Below, in pieces: positions 47,800 to 57,279 of a DNA stretch of 64,000 nt (its first letter is position 1; each line of letters opens with the position of its first letter). The notes under the pieces were generated by a model, which worked only from the letters and a program-made list of their open reading frames with translations, was not told where the DNA came from and made no database searches. Source of the DNA: Streptococcus sp. Marseille-Q6470. Its GTDB lineage: Bacteria; Bacillota; Bacilli; Lactobacillales; Streptococcaceae. The stretch is from contig NZ_OX336385.1 of the NCBI RefSeq assembly GCF_946902905.1, positions 496,001 to 560,000 of the forward strand. Direction: 5' to 3'. The position numbers were made by a program, and so were the translations under genes.

Positions 47800-48937
47800 C
47801 TCTTTCCTCCTCAATAGCGTTGATCAAACCTGCTTCATGCTCTTCAATTTCTACATATTCCTCGATACGTGCATCGAACTCTTCTTCTGTTTCATTGAGA
47901 CGCATGATGTGGATGTCTTCTGGTTCAAAGTCCAGACCAATTTCCTCACCAACGATGGCCTTACGAGTTGAGTGAATCATCCATTCATTGCCGAGTTCAT
48001 CATAGGCTATAATCTCATAGTGAACCCCACGGAAGAGCTGAGTATCAACCTTAACTTGGAGCTTGCCTTCTTCTGGAAGGGTAATGCGCAAGTCTTCTGG
48101 GCGAATCACGACTTCGACTGGTTCGTTTGGTTTCATCCCACCGTCGACCGCTTCAAATCGTTTGCCGTTAAACTCCACCAAGTAGTCCTCAATCATGGTT
48201 CCTGGCAAGATGTTTGATTCACCGATAAAGGTTGCAACAAAGTGGTTGATAGGCTCGTCGTAGATATCAACTGGTGTCCCAGACTGAACGATTTCACCGT
48301 CATTCATAACAAAAATCCAGTCACTCATGGCTAGGGCTTCTTCCTGATCATGGGTAACAAAAACAAAGGTGATGCCCAAGCGTTGTTGGAGTTCACGGAG
48401 TTCGTATTGCATGTCTGTCCGCAACTTTAAGTCCAGTGCTGACAAGGGCTCATCCAAGAGTACCACTCGAGGTTGATTGATAATCGCACGGGCAATAGCC
48501 ACACGCTGGCGTTGCCCTCCAGATAGCCTGCGGATCGAACGTTTTTCATATCCTTCAAGCTGTACCATCTTGAGAACTTCTAAGACACGTTTTTCGATTT
48601 CTTTTTTATCGACCTTACGCAATCGCAATGGAAAGGCCACATTTTCAAAGACATTCATATGTGGGAACAAGGCATAAGATTGGAAAACTGTGTGAACATC
48701 GCGCTTATTGGTAGGGATGTCATTGATTCGCACGCCATCCAGCAAAATATCACCCGTCGTTGCATCCAACAAACCTGCGATGATATTGAGAATGGTTGAT
48801 TTCCCTGAACCGGACGCTCCTAGCAGTGTATAAAATTTTCCTTCTTCCAACTCAAAGTTAATATCCTTGAGAACCGTAGTGTCACTATCTTCAAAAACTT
48901 TAGAAACGTTTCTGAATTCGATAATTGGTTTTTTCAA
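47780..48937 (-). CDS. potA: Polyamine ABC transporter ATP-binding protein PotA
   Basis: The 385-residue ATPase energises spermidine/putrescine uptake. Walker [10 protein letters not shown] near 44, signature [14 protein letters not shown], Walker [17 protein letters not shown], and a C-terminal TOBE-type regulatory domain (about 290-360) ending in a Glu-rich tail. The start is taken as TTG 48937 because the length then equals the pneumococcal 385 residues and MKKPIIEF is the family start; the ribosome site is close to it, and an ATG at 48991 is the alternative. Confidence 0.93.
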   Translation of the reverse strand: MKKPIIEFRNVSKVFEDSDTTVLKDINFELEEGKFYTLLGASGSGKSTILNIIAGLLDATTGDILLDGVRINDIPTNKRDVHTVFQSYALFPHMNVFENVAFPLRLRKVDKKEIEKRVLEVLKMVQLEGYEKRSIRRLSGGQRQRVAIARAIINQPRVVLLDEPLSALDLKLRTDMQYELRELQQRLGITFVFVTHDQEEALAMSDWIFVMNDGEIVQSGTPVDIYDEPINHFVATFIGESNILPGTMIEDYLVEFNGKRFEAVDGGMKPNEPVEVVIRPEDLRITLPEEGKLQVKVDTQLFRGVHYEIIAYDELGNEWMIHSTRKAIVGEEIGLDFEPEDIHIMRLNETEEEFDARIEEYVEIEEHEAGLINAIEEERDEENNL

Positions 48938-49078
48938 TTCCTCTAAATTCCTTCTTCTTCGTAAAATAACAAATTGGGACCTTGTTAGCATGCTAAAAAC
49001 AAGTGTCGGAAATAAAACGTCCTAAACCTTTTATCTAGCAATAAAATCCCAATCTTTGAATAATATGTAAAAATAATG

Positions 49079-49984
49079 TTATTCGTGTTCACCCAAGATA
49101 CGAACTTCTCGCTCAAGGGTAACACCAGAATGTTCTCTAACTTTTTCTATGACAGACTCAATTAAGTCTTCATAATCTCTAGCAGTTCCATCAGCTACAT
49201 TAATCATAAAGCCTGCATGTTTTTCTGAGACTTCGACACCACCGATACGGTAGCCCTTCAAACCAGCTTCTGAAATCAATTGTCCTGCAAAATGCCCAAC
49301 TGGACGTTTAAAGACAGAACCACATGATGGATATTCCAAAGGTTGTTTGAGTTCTCGAAGGTGAGTCAAACGTTCCATTTCTTGATTAATAGTCTCATAA
49401 TTCCCTGGAGATAGTGCAAATTTAGCTGATAAGACTACTGCTCCAGAATCTTGAATAGCTGAATGACGATAACCAAAGGCTAAGTCCTTGGCTGATAAAG
49501 TCTCGATTTCTCCATCCTTGGTTAATACTTTGCAAGACTGCAAAATATGAGCAATCTCACCTCCATAAGCACCAGCGTTCATAAAAACAGCGCCACCGAC
49601 ACTTCCTGGAATTCCACAGGCAAACTCAAATCCTGTCAAACTATGGCGTAGAGCAATACGAGTTGTTTCGATCAAGTTAGCTCCAGCTTCCGCTTCAATC
49701 GTATAACCATCGACCGAAACATTGTTGAGTTTGTCACACATAATAACAAAGCCGCGAACCCCACCTTCTCGGACGATAATATTACTAGCATTTCCGAGAA
49801 CCATCCATGGGATATTTTCTTGATTGGCAAACTTCACCACACGAGCCATCTCATAACGATTGCGAGGAAAAACCAAGTAATCTGCCTTTCCTCCGACTTT
49901 TGTATAGGCATAAGATTTTAAGGGCTCATCGAAACGAATATCGATTCCTTTTAAGGTTTCATTTATTTTATCTAATACAGTCAT
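49079..49984 (-). CDS. murB: UDP-N-acetylenolpyruvoylglucosamine reductase
   Basis: The 301-residue FAD enzyme reduces UDP-GlcNAc-enolpyruvate to UDP-MurNAc in cell wall synthesis. FAD-binding segments [13 protein letters not shown] and [17 protein letters not shown], the catalytic region [21 protein letters not shown], and [25 protein letters not shown] are clear. It heads the potABCD run with a 141-base gap; promoter TGGTATAAT (minus, core 50014-50019). Confidence 0.96.
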   Translation of the reverse strand: MTVLDKINETLKGIDIRFDEPLKSYAYTKVGGKADYLVFPRNRYEMARVVKFANQENIPWMVLGNASNIIVREGGVRGFVIMCDKLNNVSVDGYTIEAEAGANLIETTRIALRHSLTGFEFACGIPGSVGGAVFMNAGAYGGEIAHILQSCKVLTKDGEIETLSAKDLAFGYRHSAIQDSGAVVLSAKFALSPGNYETINQEMERLTHLRELKQPLEYPSCGSVFKRPVGHFAGQLISEAGLKGYRIGGVEVSEKHAGFMINVADGTARDYEDLIESVIEKVREHSGVTLEREVRILGEHE

Positions 49985-50073
49985 TTTACTCTTCCTTTTA
50001 TAAAATACATTCTATTATACCATTTTTAGGAGCATTTTTCGATGATTTGATGAGCTTTTTTATCCATGCAGAT

Positions 50074-50096
50074 AAAAAAGAGGTTAGACCTCTTTT
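50074..50096 (-). terminator. Terminator after the YhfC-type gene
   Basis: Minus-strand AAAAGAGGTC-TAA-CCTCTTTTTT (key arms GAGG/CCTC), 7 bases after the stop. Confidence 0.75.
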
Positions 50097-50102
50097 GCAT
50101 GA

Positions 50103-50852
50103 TTATTTTTTATATAAGATTGTTTTTGTAAAGTATACAAATAGGACAACTTCCACTGCTAACAACCCTTCGACTAGAAGAGGATTTGAAATCCAACCAA
50201 CCTGAGATAGACTCGGAGCCAAATCAAAGAAGGCATGTAAGCCATAAGCAGTTGCTAGATAAATCCAATTCTTTTGACGAACTGCTTGATAAACCCAGAA
50301 AGTGAGACCGATTTGCATAATCAGAGCAAGCACACGCTCAACACCTAGTAAATAAACCTGCCATCCAGATAGAGATTGAACTGTTTCAAGTGTATTTTGG
50401 GGAAGGATATTTGCCAAATCTGGATTTGAAGACCCTAATAATGAAAAGAGGACTAATAGACTAATCAAGCTTCCCATTCCGAGGTAGAGTAATTCCAAGC
50501 CACCATGACCAAGTCCATAGGCGAGGGCATCCGAATCTTCCAATGTTCTCTTCTTCTCTAACCATTTAAAGAAGACAAGGCGCGCCGTTTCTTCAAAGAA
50601 AGCTGCCATAGTGATTCCATAAAGGACATATAGAAAAGGATGCTCCTGCATAAGCGAAATGGTTCCATCTTTTTGTGGATGAAGAACGATAAGGTGAACA
50701 ATTTTCTCCAGTACCTGAGATGAGACAAAAAATGCGACTGCCCCAAGGCCTAAAACTGAAAGGTTAATCTTGTACTTCTTTTTTGCATACCAAATGACTG
50801 CTATGAGAAATACAAATAAAGCAATCATTGTGATTATTACATGAATTTTCAT
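50103..50852 (-). CDS. YhfC-family intramembrane glutamic-protease-like protein
   Basis: A 249-residue membrane protein with about seven segments. The motif AFFEETARLVFFKWL near residue 85 and GLGHGGLELLYLGMG near 115 carry the paired Glu and His typical of the YhfC/CPBP-like intramembrane metalloprotease group. Substrate unknown. It starts 12 bases after budA on the same strand and is ended by a terminator. Confidence 0.8.
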   Translation of the reverse strand: MKIHVIITMIALFVFLIAVIWYAKKKYKINLSVLGLGAVAFFVSSQVLEKIVHLIVLHPQKDGTISLMQEHPFLYVLYGITMAAFFEETARLVFFKWLEKKRTLEDSDALAYGLGHGGLELLYLGMGSLISLLVLFSLLGSSNPDLANILPQNTLETVQSLSGWQVYLLGVERVLALIMQIGLTFWVYQAVRQKNWIYLATAYGLHAFFDLAPSLSQVGWISNPLLVEGLLAVEVVLFVYFTKTILYKK

Positions 50853-50864
50853 ACTTGTCTCCTT

Positions 50865-51593
50865 TTATTCTGCCTGATCGATATCTTTTTTCATCTCATC
50901 AACATTAAACTTAGCAAAGAGGTACTGACGATCCTGGACAGGAAAACGTTGATCCAGTTGATCAACCGCTCCAACCTCTATGATTCCTTCCTTGATGACA
51001 AAGTCCATGACGTGACCACCAAAAGTTAGGTCATCCGAGATAAAGTGTAAATGATAACCGGCAACACTGACCCCATGAAAAATCTCTGGTGTCCAGAAAC
51101 CAACGATAGTTCCTGTCACATTTTCAGCTCTATATTCAGGCTGATGAGTCGCAACCTCAGCGAACTTTGTTTCGGATGTTGATTTGGGAATCATGCGAAC
51201 ATGCATGTGTTTAAAATCACCATGAATTTTAATCGAACGGAAAAGGTTTTCTCCATCATAGTAGGATTCAATTCGTTTTTCTAGTTCCTTATCAGTCATC
51301 TCAAAACGCTGACGGAAAATAACTTCTGCTTGGTGGGGGACAACTGCCGCATAAGGAATCAGTGCGTCTGGTGAAACTTCTACGATTTCAGGCTTATCCC
51401 CTGAACCCTTAGCTTGATAGGCTTTCCCATCCAAGACAATCAATTCTCCATCAATAGAGTCCAAGGTTCCTAGTCCTAAATCCCCATGTTCAAGCAACTC
51501 ACCAACGGTCATGGTCCCACCGTATAGTCCAGCCATCAAGGCTCCCAAGGTATTGTATTGGAATAATTTAACTGGTTCTTGCACCTTTATCAT
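50865..51593 (-). CDS. budA: Alpha-acetolactate decarboxylase
   Basis: The 242-residue zinc enzyme converts acetolactate to acetoin, draining pyruvate and sparing acid. The family segment NTLGALMAGLYGGTMTVGELLEHGDLGLGT is at residues 14-43 and the zinc ligands lie in GVSVAGYHLHFISDDLTFGGHV near 190-212. Transcribed with the YhfC-type gene. The BOX element lies directly upstream. Confidence 0.93.
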   Translation of the reverse strand: MIKVQEPVKLFQYNTLGALMAGLYGGTMTVGELLEHGDLGLGTLDSIDGELIVLDGKAYQAKGSGDKPEIVEVSPDALIPYAAVVPHQAEVIFRQRFEMTDKELEKRIESYYDGENLFRSIKIHGDFKHMHVRMIPKSTSETKFAEVATHQPEYRAENVTGTIVGFWTPEIFHGVSVAGYHLHFISDDLTFGGHVMDFVIKEGIIEVGAVDQLDQRFPVQDRQYLFAKFNVDEMKKDIDQAE

Positions 51594-51668
51594 CTCACTC
51601 TTCTTTGAAAATTTTACTTACTAAGTATATCACATTTCTTCTTAGAATTGAACGCTAGACTGCTGTTT

Positions 51669-51821
51669 AAAACTCAATGAAAATCAAAGAGCAAACTAGG
51701 AAACTAGCCACAGGTTGCTCAAAACACTGTTTTGAGGTTGTAGATAGAACTGACGTAGTCAGTATCCCATACATACGGCAAGGTGAAGCTGATGTGGTTT
51801 GAAGAGATTTTCGAAGAGTAT
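51669..51821 (-). repeat. BOX element
   Basis: The minus strand from 51821 reads TATACTCTTCGAAAATCTC and on through CAGCTTCACCTTGCCGTA (boxA, to about 51764), then TACTGACTACGTCAGTTC, a CAAAACAGTGTTTTG hairpin and the boxC end TTTGATTTTCATTGAGTTT (to 51669). This is the well-known mitis-group BOX repeat. It lies between the divergent budA and MocR-like genes; the only frame across it is the repeat itself. Confidence 0.93.
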
Positions 51822-51879
51822 AACATTGCCAAACGTCTAAAAAAAAGGTACAATGTAACAAAATCAAGAGAGGTCTGGA

Positions 51880-53154
51880 ATGAAGCAAGAAAGCAAGTAC
51901 GAACAAGTTGTTCACTATCTAAAAGAAGAGATTGAATCAGGAAAACTTCAAACAGGAAGTCGTCTACCTTCTATCCGAAAACTCAGTCAAGACTTCCACT
52001 GCAGTAAAGATACTGTGCAGCGTGCACTTTTGGAACTCCGATACGAGAAATACATTTACTCCAAACCTCAAAGTGGCTATTATGTTTTAGAACAACAAGC
52101 TAGCCACGAAGACCTCGTTATCTCGGTCAATGACGAACATGCTGCCGCCTATGATGATTTTCGTCTTTGTGTCAATGAAAGCTTGATCGGTCGAGAAAAT
52201 TATCTCTACAACTACTATGAACACCAAGAGGGTCTAGAAGAATTACGAAAGTCTGTTCAGAAACTACTGTTTGACCAAGCTATCTATAGTAAACCCGATC
52301 AATTAGTCATGACAACTGGAACCCAGCAAGCACTGTTTATTCTTTCTCAAATTGACTTTCCAGGTAAGGGCCAAGAAATACTGGTCGAACAACCAACCTA
52401 TCACCGAATGAACCAACTTCTGCTGGCTCAAAATATTCCCTATCAAACCATTGAACGTCGCGTGGATGGCATTGACCTGAAAGAACTTGAGAAACATTTT
52501 AAAAGTGGTAACATTAAATTTTTCTACACCATTCCTCGATTCCACTATCCGCTGGGTCATTCATATTCTGAAGAGGAGAAACGTGCTATCCTTGATCTAG
52601 CAGCCAAATATCAAATTTATATCGTTGAAGATGATTATCTGGGAGATCTAGATCCTAAAATGGGACAAACCTTTCATTATTTGGACCAAAAAGATTTGGT
52701 TATCTACATCAAGTCTTTTTCTACAAGTATTTTCCCTGCACTTCGAATCACTGCTCTCATACTTCCAAATCCTATTAAAGGTCCTTTTGTGGCCTATAAA
52801 AACATTCTGGACTATGATAACAACCTCATTATGCAAAAGGCTTTATCACTCTATATTGATAGTCAGCTTTTTGAAAAAAATAGAGTAGCAAGATTGGCAC
52901 TGCAAGAGAAAAGTCAAGACTTCATTCATAAGCTATTAAAATCTTATCCCCTTTCCCTACCAAACTATCCTCTCCATGATGGACTTTTGCTTGATCTCAG
53001 GAACTATCCTAAGATTGCAAGTCTAAAACATAGTCCTTTAAATCTCGACTTTTTCGAATCATCCTACATAGGGACTTGTCCCTATCACTTTGCAAAAGTT
53101 CCTTTTGAAAATCTTGAAGCAACACTAAAATACTTAAAAACAGAGCTGGACTGA
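51880..53154 (+). CDS. MocR-like GntR regulator with degenerate aminotransferase domain
   Basis: A 424-residue protein with an N-terminal GntR winged helix (residues 1-70; LQTGSRLPSIRKLSQDFHCSKDTVQRAL) and a fold-type I aminotransferase domain (about 95-420). Family anchors are present: TGTQQALFIL (146-155), EDDYLGDLD (250-258). But at the PLP-lysine motif, S-F-S-K in MocR proteins, this one reads S279-F-S-T282-S, so the aldimine lysine is absent. It may sense a ligand without a covalent PLP, or nothing at all. It is divergent from budA across a BOX element and convergent with the binding protein. Confidence 0.85.
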   Translation: MKQESKYEQVVHYLKEEIESGKLQTGSRLPSIRKLSQDFHCSKDTVQRALLELRYEKYIYSKPQSGYYVLEQQASHEDLVISVNDEHAAAYDDFRLCVNESLIGRENYLYNYYEHQEGLEELRKSVQKLLFDQAIYSKPDQLVMTTGTQQALFILSQIDFPGKGQEILVEQPTYHRMNQLLLAQNIPYQTIERRVDGIDLKELEKHFKSGNIKFFYTIPRFHYPLGHSYSEEEKRAILDLAAKYQIYIVEDDYLGDLDPKMGQTFHYLDQKDLVIYIKSFSTSIFPALRITALILPNPIKGPFVAYKNILDYDNNLIMQKALSLYIDSQLFEKNRVARLALQEKSQDFIHKLLKSYPLSLPNYPLHDGLLLDLRNYPKIASLKHSPLNLDFFESSYIGTCPYHFAKVPFENLEATLKYLKTELD

Positions 53155-53175
53155 GTCCAACTCTGTTATTTTTTA
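53139..53175. terminator. Bidirectional terminator overlapping two gene ends
   Basis: AACAGAG-TGGACT-AGTCCA-CTCTGTT is a near-palindrome with T-runs on both strands. Its left arm includes the last codons of the MocR-like gene, its tail the stop codon of the binding-protein gene. Confidence 0.75.
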
Positions 53176-53988
53176 TTGTTCTACTTCTGTTAGCTTCGCA
53201 GCTTTTTCAAGATAAGTTTGGTAAGTTCCGTCATCTTTCAATTTTTGGATGACCTTATCAACTACTTCTTTCAAATCTGAGTTGCCTTTTTTGATAGCAA
53301 CAGCATTTGCTTCGCCTTCTTTCATGGTCAAGCTTACTGTAGCAACTGCCAAATCAGAGTTTTTACCAGCATAGCTTAGAGCAACTGGTTCATCCATATG
53401 AACAGCATCAACCTTGCCTGATTGAAGCTCATTGACTGCCTCACCCATGTTAGTCAAAGATGTTAATTGCGCATTTGGAAGTTGTTCTTTAACCATTGAT
53501 TCAGGAACAGTTCCTTTTTGAGCTGCAATATTAGCACTTGCTAGAGAATCTAAATCTTTGTATTTTTCAAGATCAGCCTTTCTGATAAGGAAGCTAATTT
53601 TGTTCTCATAGTAAGGAATTGAAAAATCAAAAACTTCTTTTCTTTCTTCAGTTGCACTGATACCCGCAATGGCCAAATCTGCTTTTCCTGTCTGAAGACT
53701 AGTCAAGACGTTGTCAAAACTCATACTTGAAACTTCTAGTTTCACACCAAGTTCATCAGCGATTGCTTGTGCCATATCAATATCAGCACCTACAACTTGG
53801 TTCTTACCATCCACAAGTGCTTGGAACTCAAATGGAGCATAATCTGGGCTTGTTGCGACCACCAATTTCCCTTTTTGTTTGATAGCCTCTACTGCAGACT
53901 GTGAGCTTGAGCTAGATGATTGGCAAGCTACTAAAAAGAAACTTGCAAGAAAACTACATAAAACAAATATCCATTTTTTAAATTTCAT
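53173..53988 (-). CDS. Amino-acid ABC transporter substrate-binding lipoprotein
   Basis: A 271-residue family 3 binding protein. Lipobox LVAC with Cys22 and a Ser-rich linker mark it as a membrane-anchored lipoprotein. The mature part has LVVATSPDYAPFEF and GKADLAIAGISATEERKEVFDFSIPYY, typical of polar amino-acid binders; ligand unknown. No permease or ATPase gene is next to it, so it is an orphan that may share a partner elsewhere. Confidence 0.92.
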   Translation of the reverse strand: MKFKKWIFVLCSFLASFFLVACQSSSSSSQSAVEAIKQKGKLVVATSPDYAPFEFQALVDGKNQVVGADIDMAQAIADELGVKLEVSSMSFDNVLTSLQTGKADLAIAGISATEERKEVFDFSIPYYENKISFLIRKADLEKYKDLDSLASANIAAQKGTVPESMVKEQLPNAQLTSLTNMGEAVNELQSGKVDAVHMDEPVALSYAGKNSDLAVATVSLTMKEGEANAVAIKKGNSDLKEVVDKVIQKLKDDGTYQTYLEKAAKLTEVEQ

Positions 53989-54090
53989 AAATAAACAACC
54001 TCTCTGTTAATTTTGTATAATTATAACTCTATAAAAATTGTTTGTCAAGTGTATTTTTAATATTTATTTATTTTTTTCGATTTCTTTAAC

Positions 54091-54127
54091 AAAAAAGGAG
54101 CTTTTATTCATTATTCAGCTCCTTTTT
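54091..54127 (-). terminator. pst-phoU operon terminator
   Basis: AAAAAAGGAGCT pairs with AGCTCCTTTTT; minus-strand T-run, 19 bases past the phoU stop. Confidence 0.85.
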
Positions 54128-54145
54128 ATGTATAATTAATCAATT

Positions 54146-54799
54146 TTACAATTCGACAATCTTACCTGTTTCAAAGTAAACAACCCATTCACAGATATTC
54201 TTTGCATAGTCACCAATGCGCTCCAAGTAAGAAATGACTTGGAAGTAATCACGTCCTGTGACAATAGCATCTGGATTTTTTCTGATTTCTTCAGTTGCAA
54301 GGTCACGAATATTTTCGAAATAATGGTTGATTTTTTCATCCATGGTTGCAACTTCGTAGGCCTTGTCGACTGATCCATTAAGGTAAAGTTCAAGAGTTGT
54401 TTCCACGAAGGCTTTCACATCACGTCCCATGTTTTTGATTTCTTCCTCAACTGCTGGGATACGTTGTTCACCCTTCATACGAATAGTTGCTTCCGCAATA
54501 GATACCGCATGGTCACCCATACGTTCTAAGTCTGATACAGCTTTTAGGACTGTCAACACCGTACGCAAGTCTTGTGAAACAGGCTGTTGAAGCGCAATAA
54601 TTTCAAATGATTTCTTTTCGAGTTTTACTTCATATTCATTTACTTCTGCGTCTTCCTCGATAACTTCTTTTGCCAAGTCACGGTCATGTGTCACAAAAGC
54701 TCGTACTGTACGATTGATTTGGGAAAGAACTTCTTGCCCCATGGCGTAAAATTGATTATGCAATTTCTCTAAATCTTCTTCAAATTGAGATCGTAACAT
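54146..54799 (-). CDS. phoU: Phosphate transport regulator PhoU
   Basis: The 217-residue helical protein links Pst transporter state to the PnpRS/PhoRB-type kinase and limits phosphate uptake. Two three-helix repeats are visible, each with the E-x-x-x-D metal motif region (SDLERMGDHAVSIAEA near 75 and SYLERIGDYAKNICEW near 190). ATG 54799 with GGAGAAAAAG is chosen; the longer frame runs into pstB. Last gene of the pst operon. Confidence 0.95.
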   Translation of the reverse strand: MLRSQFEEDLEKLHNQFYAMGQEVLSQINRTVRAFVTHDRDLAKEVIEEDAEVNEYEVKLEKKSFEIIALQQPVSQDLRTVLTVLKAVSDLERMGDHAVSIAEATIRMKGEQRIPAVEEEIKNMGRDVKAFVETTLELYLNGSVDKAYEVATMDEKINHYFENIRDLATEEIRKNPDAIVTGRDYFQVISYLERIGDYAKNICEWVVYFETGKIVEL

Positions 54800-54809
54800 C
54801 TTTTTCTCC

Positions 54810-55568
54810 TTATCCAAATTTACCTGAAATGTAATCTTCTGTTTCCTTATGTTGTGGGTAGAGGAACATTTCCTTGGTATCGTTAAATTCAATCAAATCT
54901 CCATTAAGGAAAAAGCCTGTTTTATCAGAGATTCGAGATGCTTGCTGCATGGAACGAGTAACCAAAAGCATGGTGTACTTGTCCTTGAGACCATAAAGGG
55001 TTTCTTCGATTTTCCCAGCTGAGATAGGGTCCAAGGCTGAGGTCGGCTCATCCAAGAGGATAATTTTTGGACTAGTCGCCAATACACGGGCTACACAAAC
55101 ACGTTGCTGTTGACCGCCAGATAAACCAATTGCTGAATCATGCAAGCGATCCTTGACCTCATCCCAGATTGAAGCACGCTGTAAAGCTTTCTCCACAGCT
55201 TCATCCAAAACGTTCTTATCTTTCTCCCCATTAATACGGAGACCATAAACAACATTTTCGTAGATAGACATGGGGAATGGATTAGGTTGTTGGAAAACCA
55301 TCCCAATTTCCTTACGCAATTCAACTGTATCGGTACGCGGACTATAGATATTGTGCCCATTATAAACCACTGATCCAGTTGTCGTCACTTCAGGATTAAG
55401 GTCACCCATGCGGTTAATAGCCTTTAGAAGTGTTGATTTCCCAGATCCAGAGGGACCGATAAGGGCGGTAATTTCCTTAGGTTGGAATGATAAGGAAACA
55501 CTATTCAAAGCCTTCTTTTTATTGTAATAGACTGACAGGTCTGAAACCTGCAAAATCGGTTCTGTCAT
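54810..55568 (-). CDS. pstB: Phosphate ABC transporter ATP-binding protein (second copy)
   Basis: A 252-residue ATPase with [17 protein letters not shown], signature [15 protein letters not shown] and Walker [18 protein letters not shown]. The switch-loop reads [14 protein letters not shown], i.e. Arg in place of the usual His (VTHSMQQA in its neighbour). This may reduce hydrolysis by this subunit. It is a tandem paralogue of the upstream pstB. Confidence 0.93.
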   Translation of the reverse strand: MTEPILQVSDLSVYYNKKKALNSVSLSFQPKEITALIGPSGSGKSTLLKAINRMGDLNPEVTTTGSVVYNGHNIYSPRTDTVELRKEIGMVFQQPNPFPMSIYENVVYGLRINGEKDKNVLDEAVEKALQRASIWDEVKDRLHDSAIGLSGGQQQRVCVARVLATSPKIILLDEPTSALDPISAGKIEETLYGLKDKYTMLLVTRSMQQASRISDKTGFFLNGDLIEFNDTKEMFLYPQHKETEDYISGKFG

Positions 55569-55580
55569 ACTGTTCCCTTT

Positions 55581-56384
55581 CTAACCAAAGTGTCCTGTTA
55601 CATAGTCATTGGTTGACTGTAGCTTAGCATTTTGGAAAATATTAGCAGTCTTATCATATTCAATCAAGTCACCCAAGTAGAAAAATCCTGTGTAGTCACT
55701 AGCACGCGCAGCCTGTTGCATACTGTGGGTTACGATGATAATGGTAAAGTCCTTCTTCAACTCCAACATAGTTTCCTCAAGTTGAGCTGTCGCAATCGGG
55801 TCCAAGGCTGATGCAGGTTCATCCATCAAGAGAATATCTGGTTTAACAGAGATGGCACGAGCGATACAAAGACGTTGCTGTTGACCACCTGATAGGGTTA
55901 AGGCAGACTTATGAAGGTCGTCTTTTACCTGATCCCAGAGGGCAGCCTGACGAAGAGAGGTTTCTACAATTTCATCTAGGACTTTCTTGTCCTTAACTCC
56001 TGCACGTTCATGTGCAAAAGTAATATTACGATAGATTGATTTTGCAAATGGATTTGGACGTTGGAACACCATTCCGATATGTTTACGCATTTCATAAACA
56101 TTGATTTCAGGACGGTTAACGTCAATACCTCGATAGAGAATCTGTCCTGTCACCTTTGCAATATCAATAGTATCATTCATACGGTTGAGACTGCGAAGGT
56201 AGGTTGATTTCCCTGATCCAGACGGACCAATCAAGGCTGTGATTTTATTTTTTTCGAATTGCATATCAACGCCCTTAATGGATTCGTTTTTACCGTAGTA
56301 AACATGTAAATCCTTAGTAGAGAGGGCCACTTTTTCTTCTGGAAAGGTAATGATATGCCTTTCATCCCAATTATATTTTGACAT
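55581..56384 (-). CDS. pstB: Phosphate ABC transporter ATP-binding protein (first copy)
   Basis: A 267-residue ATPase with [17 protein letters not shown], signature [14 protein letters not shown], Walker B ILLMDEPASALDPIA and an intact switch histidine in IIVTHSMQQAARA. It lies 10 bases after pstA and 12 before the second pstB. The two ATPases probably form a heterodimer. Confidence 0.94.
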   Translation of the reverse strand: MSKYNWDERHIITFPEEKVALSTKDLHVYYGKNESIKGVDMQFEKNKITALIGPSGSGKSTYLRSLNRMNDTIDIAKVTGQILYRGIDVNRPEINVYEMRKHIGMVFQRPNPFAKSIYRNITFAHERAGVKDKKVLDEIVETSLRQAALWDQVKDDLHKSALTLSGGQQQRLCIARAISVKPDILLMDEPASALDPIATAQLEETMLELKKDFTIIIVTHSMQQAARASDYTGFFYLGDLIEYDKTANIFQNAKLQSTNDYVTGHFG

Positions 56385-56394
56385 GGCTTCTCCT

Positions 56395-57279
56395 TTAGGC
56401 AGCGGTTAATTTCTTGTGTAGGTAGCTTCCGAGTTTGCGAGCTCCAAAGTTAAAGATCAAGATAAAGATTAGGAGCACCGCAGCAGAACCTGCTGAAACA
56501 AGTGTTCCATCAGGAATAGTTCCTTCACTGTTGACTTTCCAGATATGGACGGCCAAGGTTTCTGCTTGACGGAAGATTGAGATTGGACTGGTTACGCTGA
56601 GAACATTCCAGTTAGACCAGTCAAGAGCTGGTGCTGACTGTCCTGCCGTATAGATTAGAGCCGCAGCTTCACCAAAGATACGACCTGATGCAAGTACTAC
56701 CCCAGTAACAATACCAGGTAAGGCTTCGGGGATAACGACATGAAGAACTGTTTCCCAACGTGAAAGTCCAAGTGCTAAACCTGCTTCACGTTGCGTATGG
56801 TGAACGTGCTTCAAACTGTCTTCAACATTACGTGTCATCTGTGGAAGGTTAAAGACGGTTAAAGCCAAGGCACCTGAAATAATTGAAAATCCATACTCAA
56901 ACTGGACTACAAAGATAAGGTAACCAAAGAGACCGACTACAACGGATGGTAGAGAAGACAAGATCTCAATACAGGTACGTACGAAGTTGGTAACACGGCC
57001 TTTTTTAGCATACTCAGCCAAGTAAATTCCAGCCCCCATTGATAGAGGTACAGAGATGAATAAGGTAATGACCAAAAGGAAGAAGGAATTATAAAGCTGA
57101 ATCCCGATACCACCACCTGCTTGATAAGAAGATGATTTTCCTGTCAAAAATGACCATGAAACATGTGGCAATCCTCGAACCAAGATATAAAGAATCAAGG
57201 AAGCTAGGATGGTCACAATGATTCCTGCGATGGTATAGAGGACAGCTGTTGCAAGTTTATCTAATTTCTTAGCGTGCAT
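56395..57279 (-). CDS. pstA: Phosphate ABC transporter permease PstA
   Basis: A 294-residue permease with six membrane segments and the cytoplasmic coupling loop EAGLALGLSRWETVLHVVIPEALPG near 165-190. Overlaps pstC by 11 bases. Confidence 0.95.
   Translation of the reverse strand: MHAKKLDKLATAVLYTIAGIIVTILASLILYILVRGLPHVSWSFLTGKSSSYQAGGGIGIQLYNSFFLLVITLFISVPLSMGAGIYLAEYAKKGRVTNFVRTCIEILSSLPSVVVGLFGYLIFVVQFEYGFSIISGALALTVFNLPQMTRNVEDSLKHVHHTQREAGLALGLSRWETVLHVVIPEALPGIVTGVVLASGRIFGEAAALIYTAGQSAPALDWSNWNVLSVTSPISIFRQAETLAVHIWKVNSEGTIPDGTLVSAGSAAVLLIFILIFNFGARKLGSYLHKKLTAA

Noticed and set aside
51667..51915. 82-codon minus-strand frame
   Set aside because: It is the translation of the BOX repeat and overlaps the start of the MocR-like gene.
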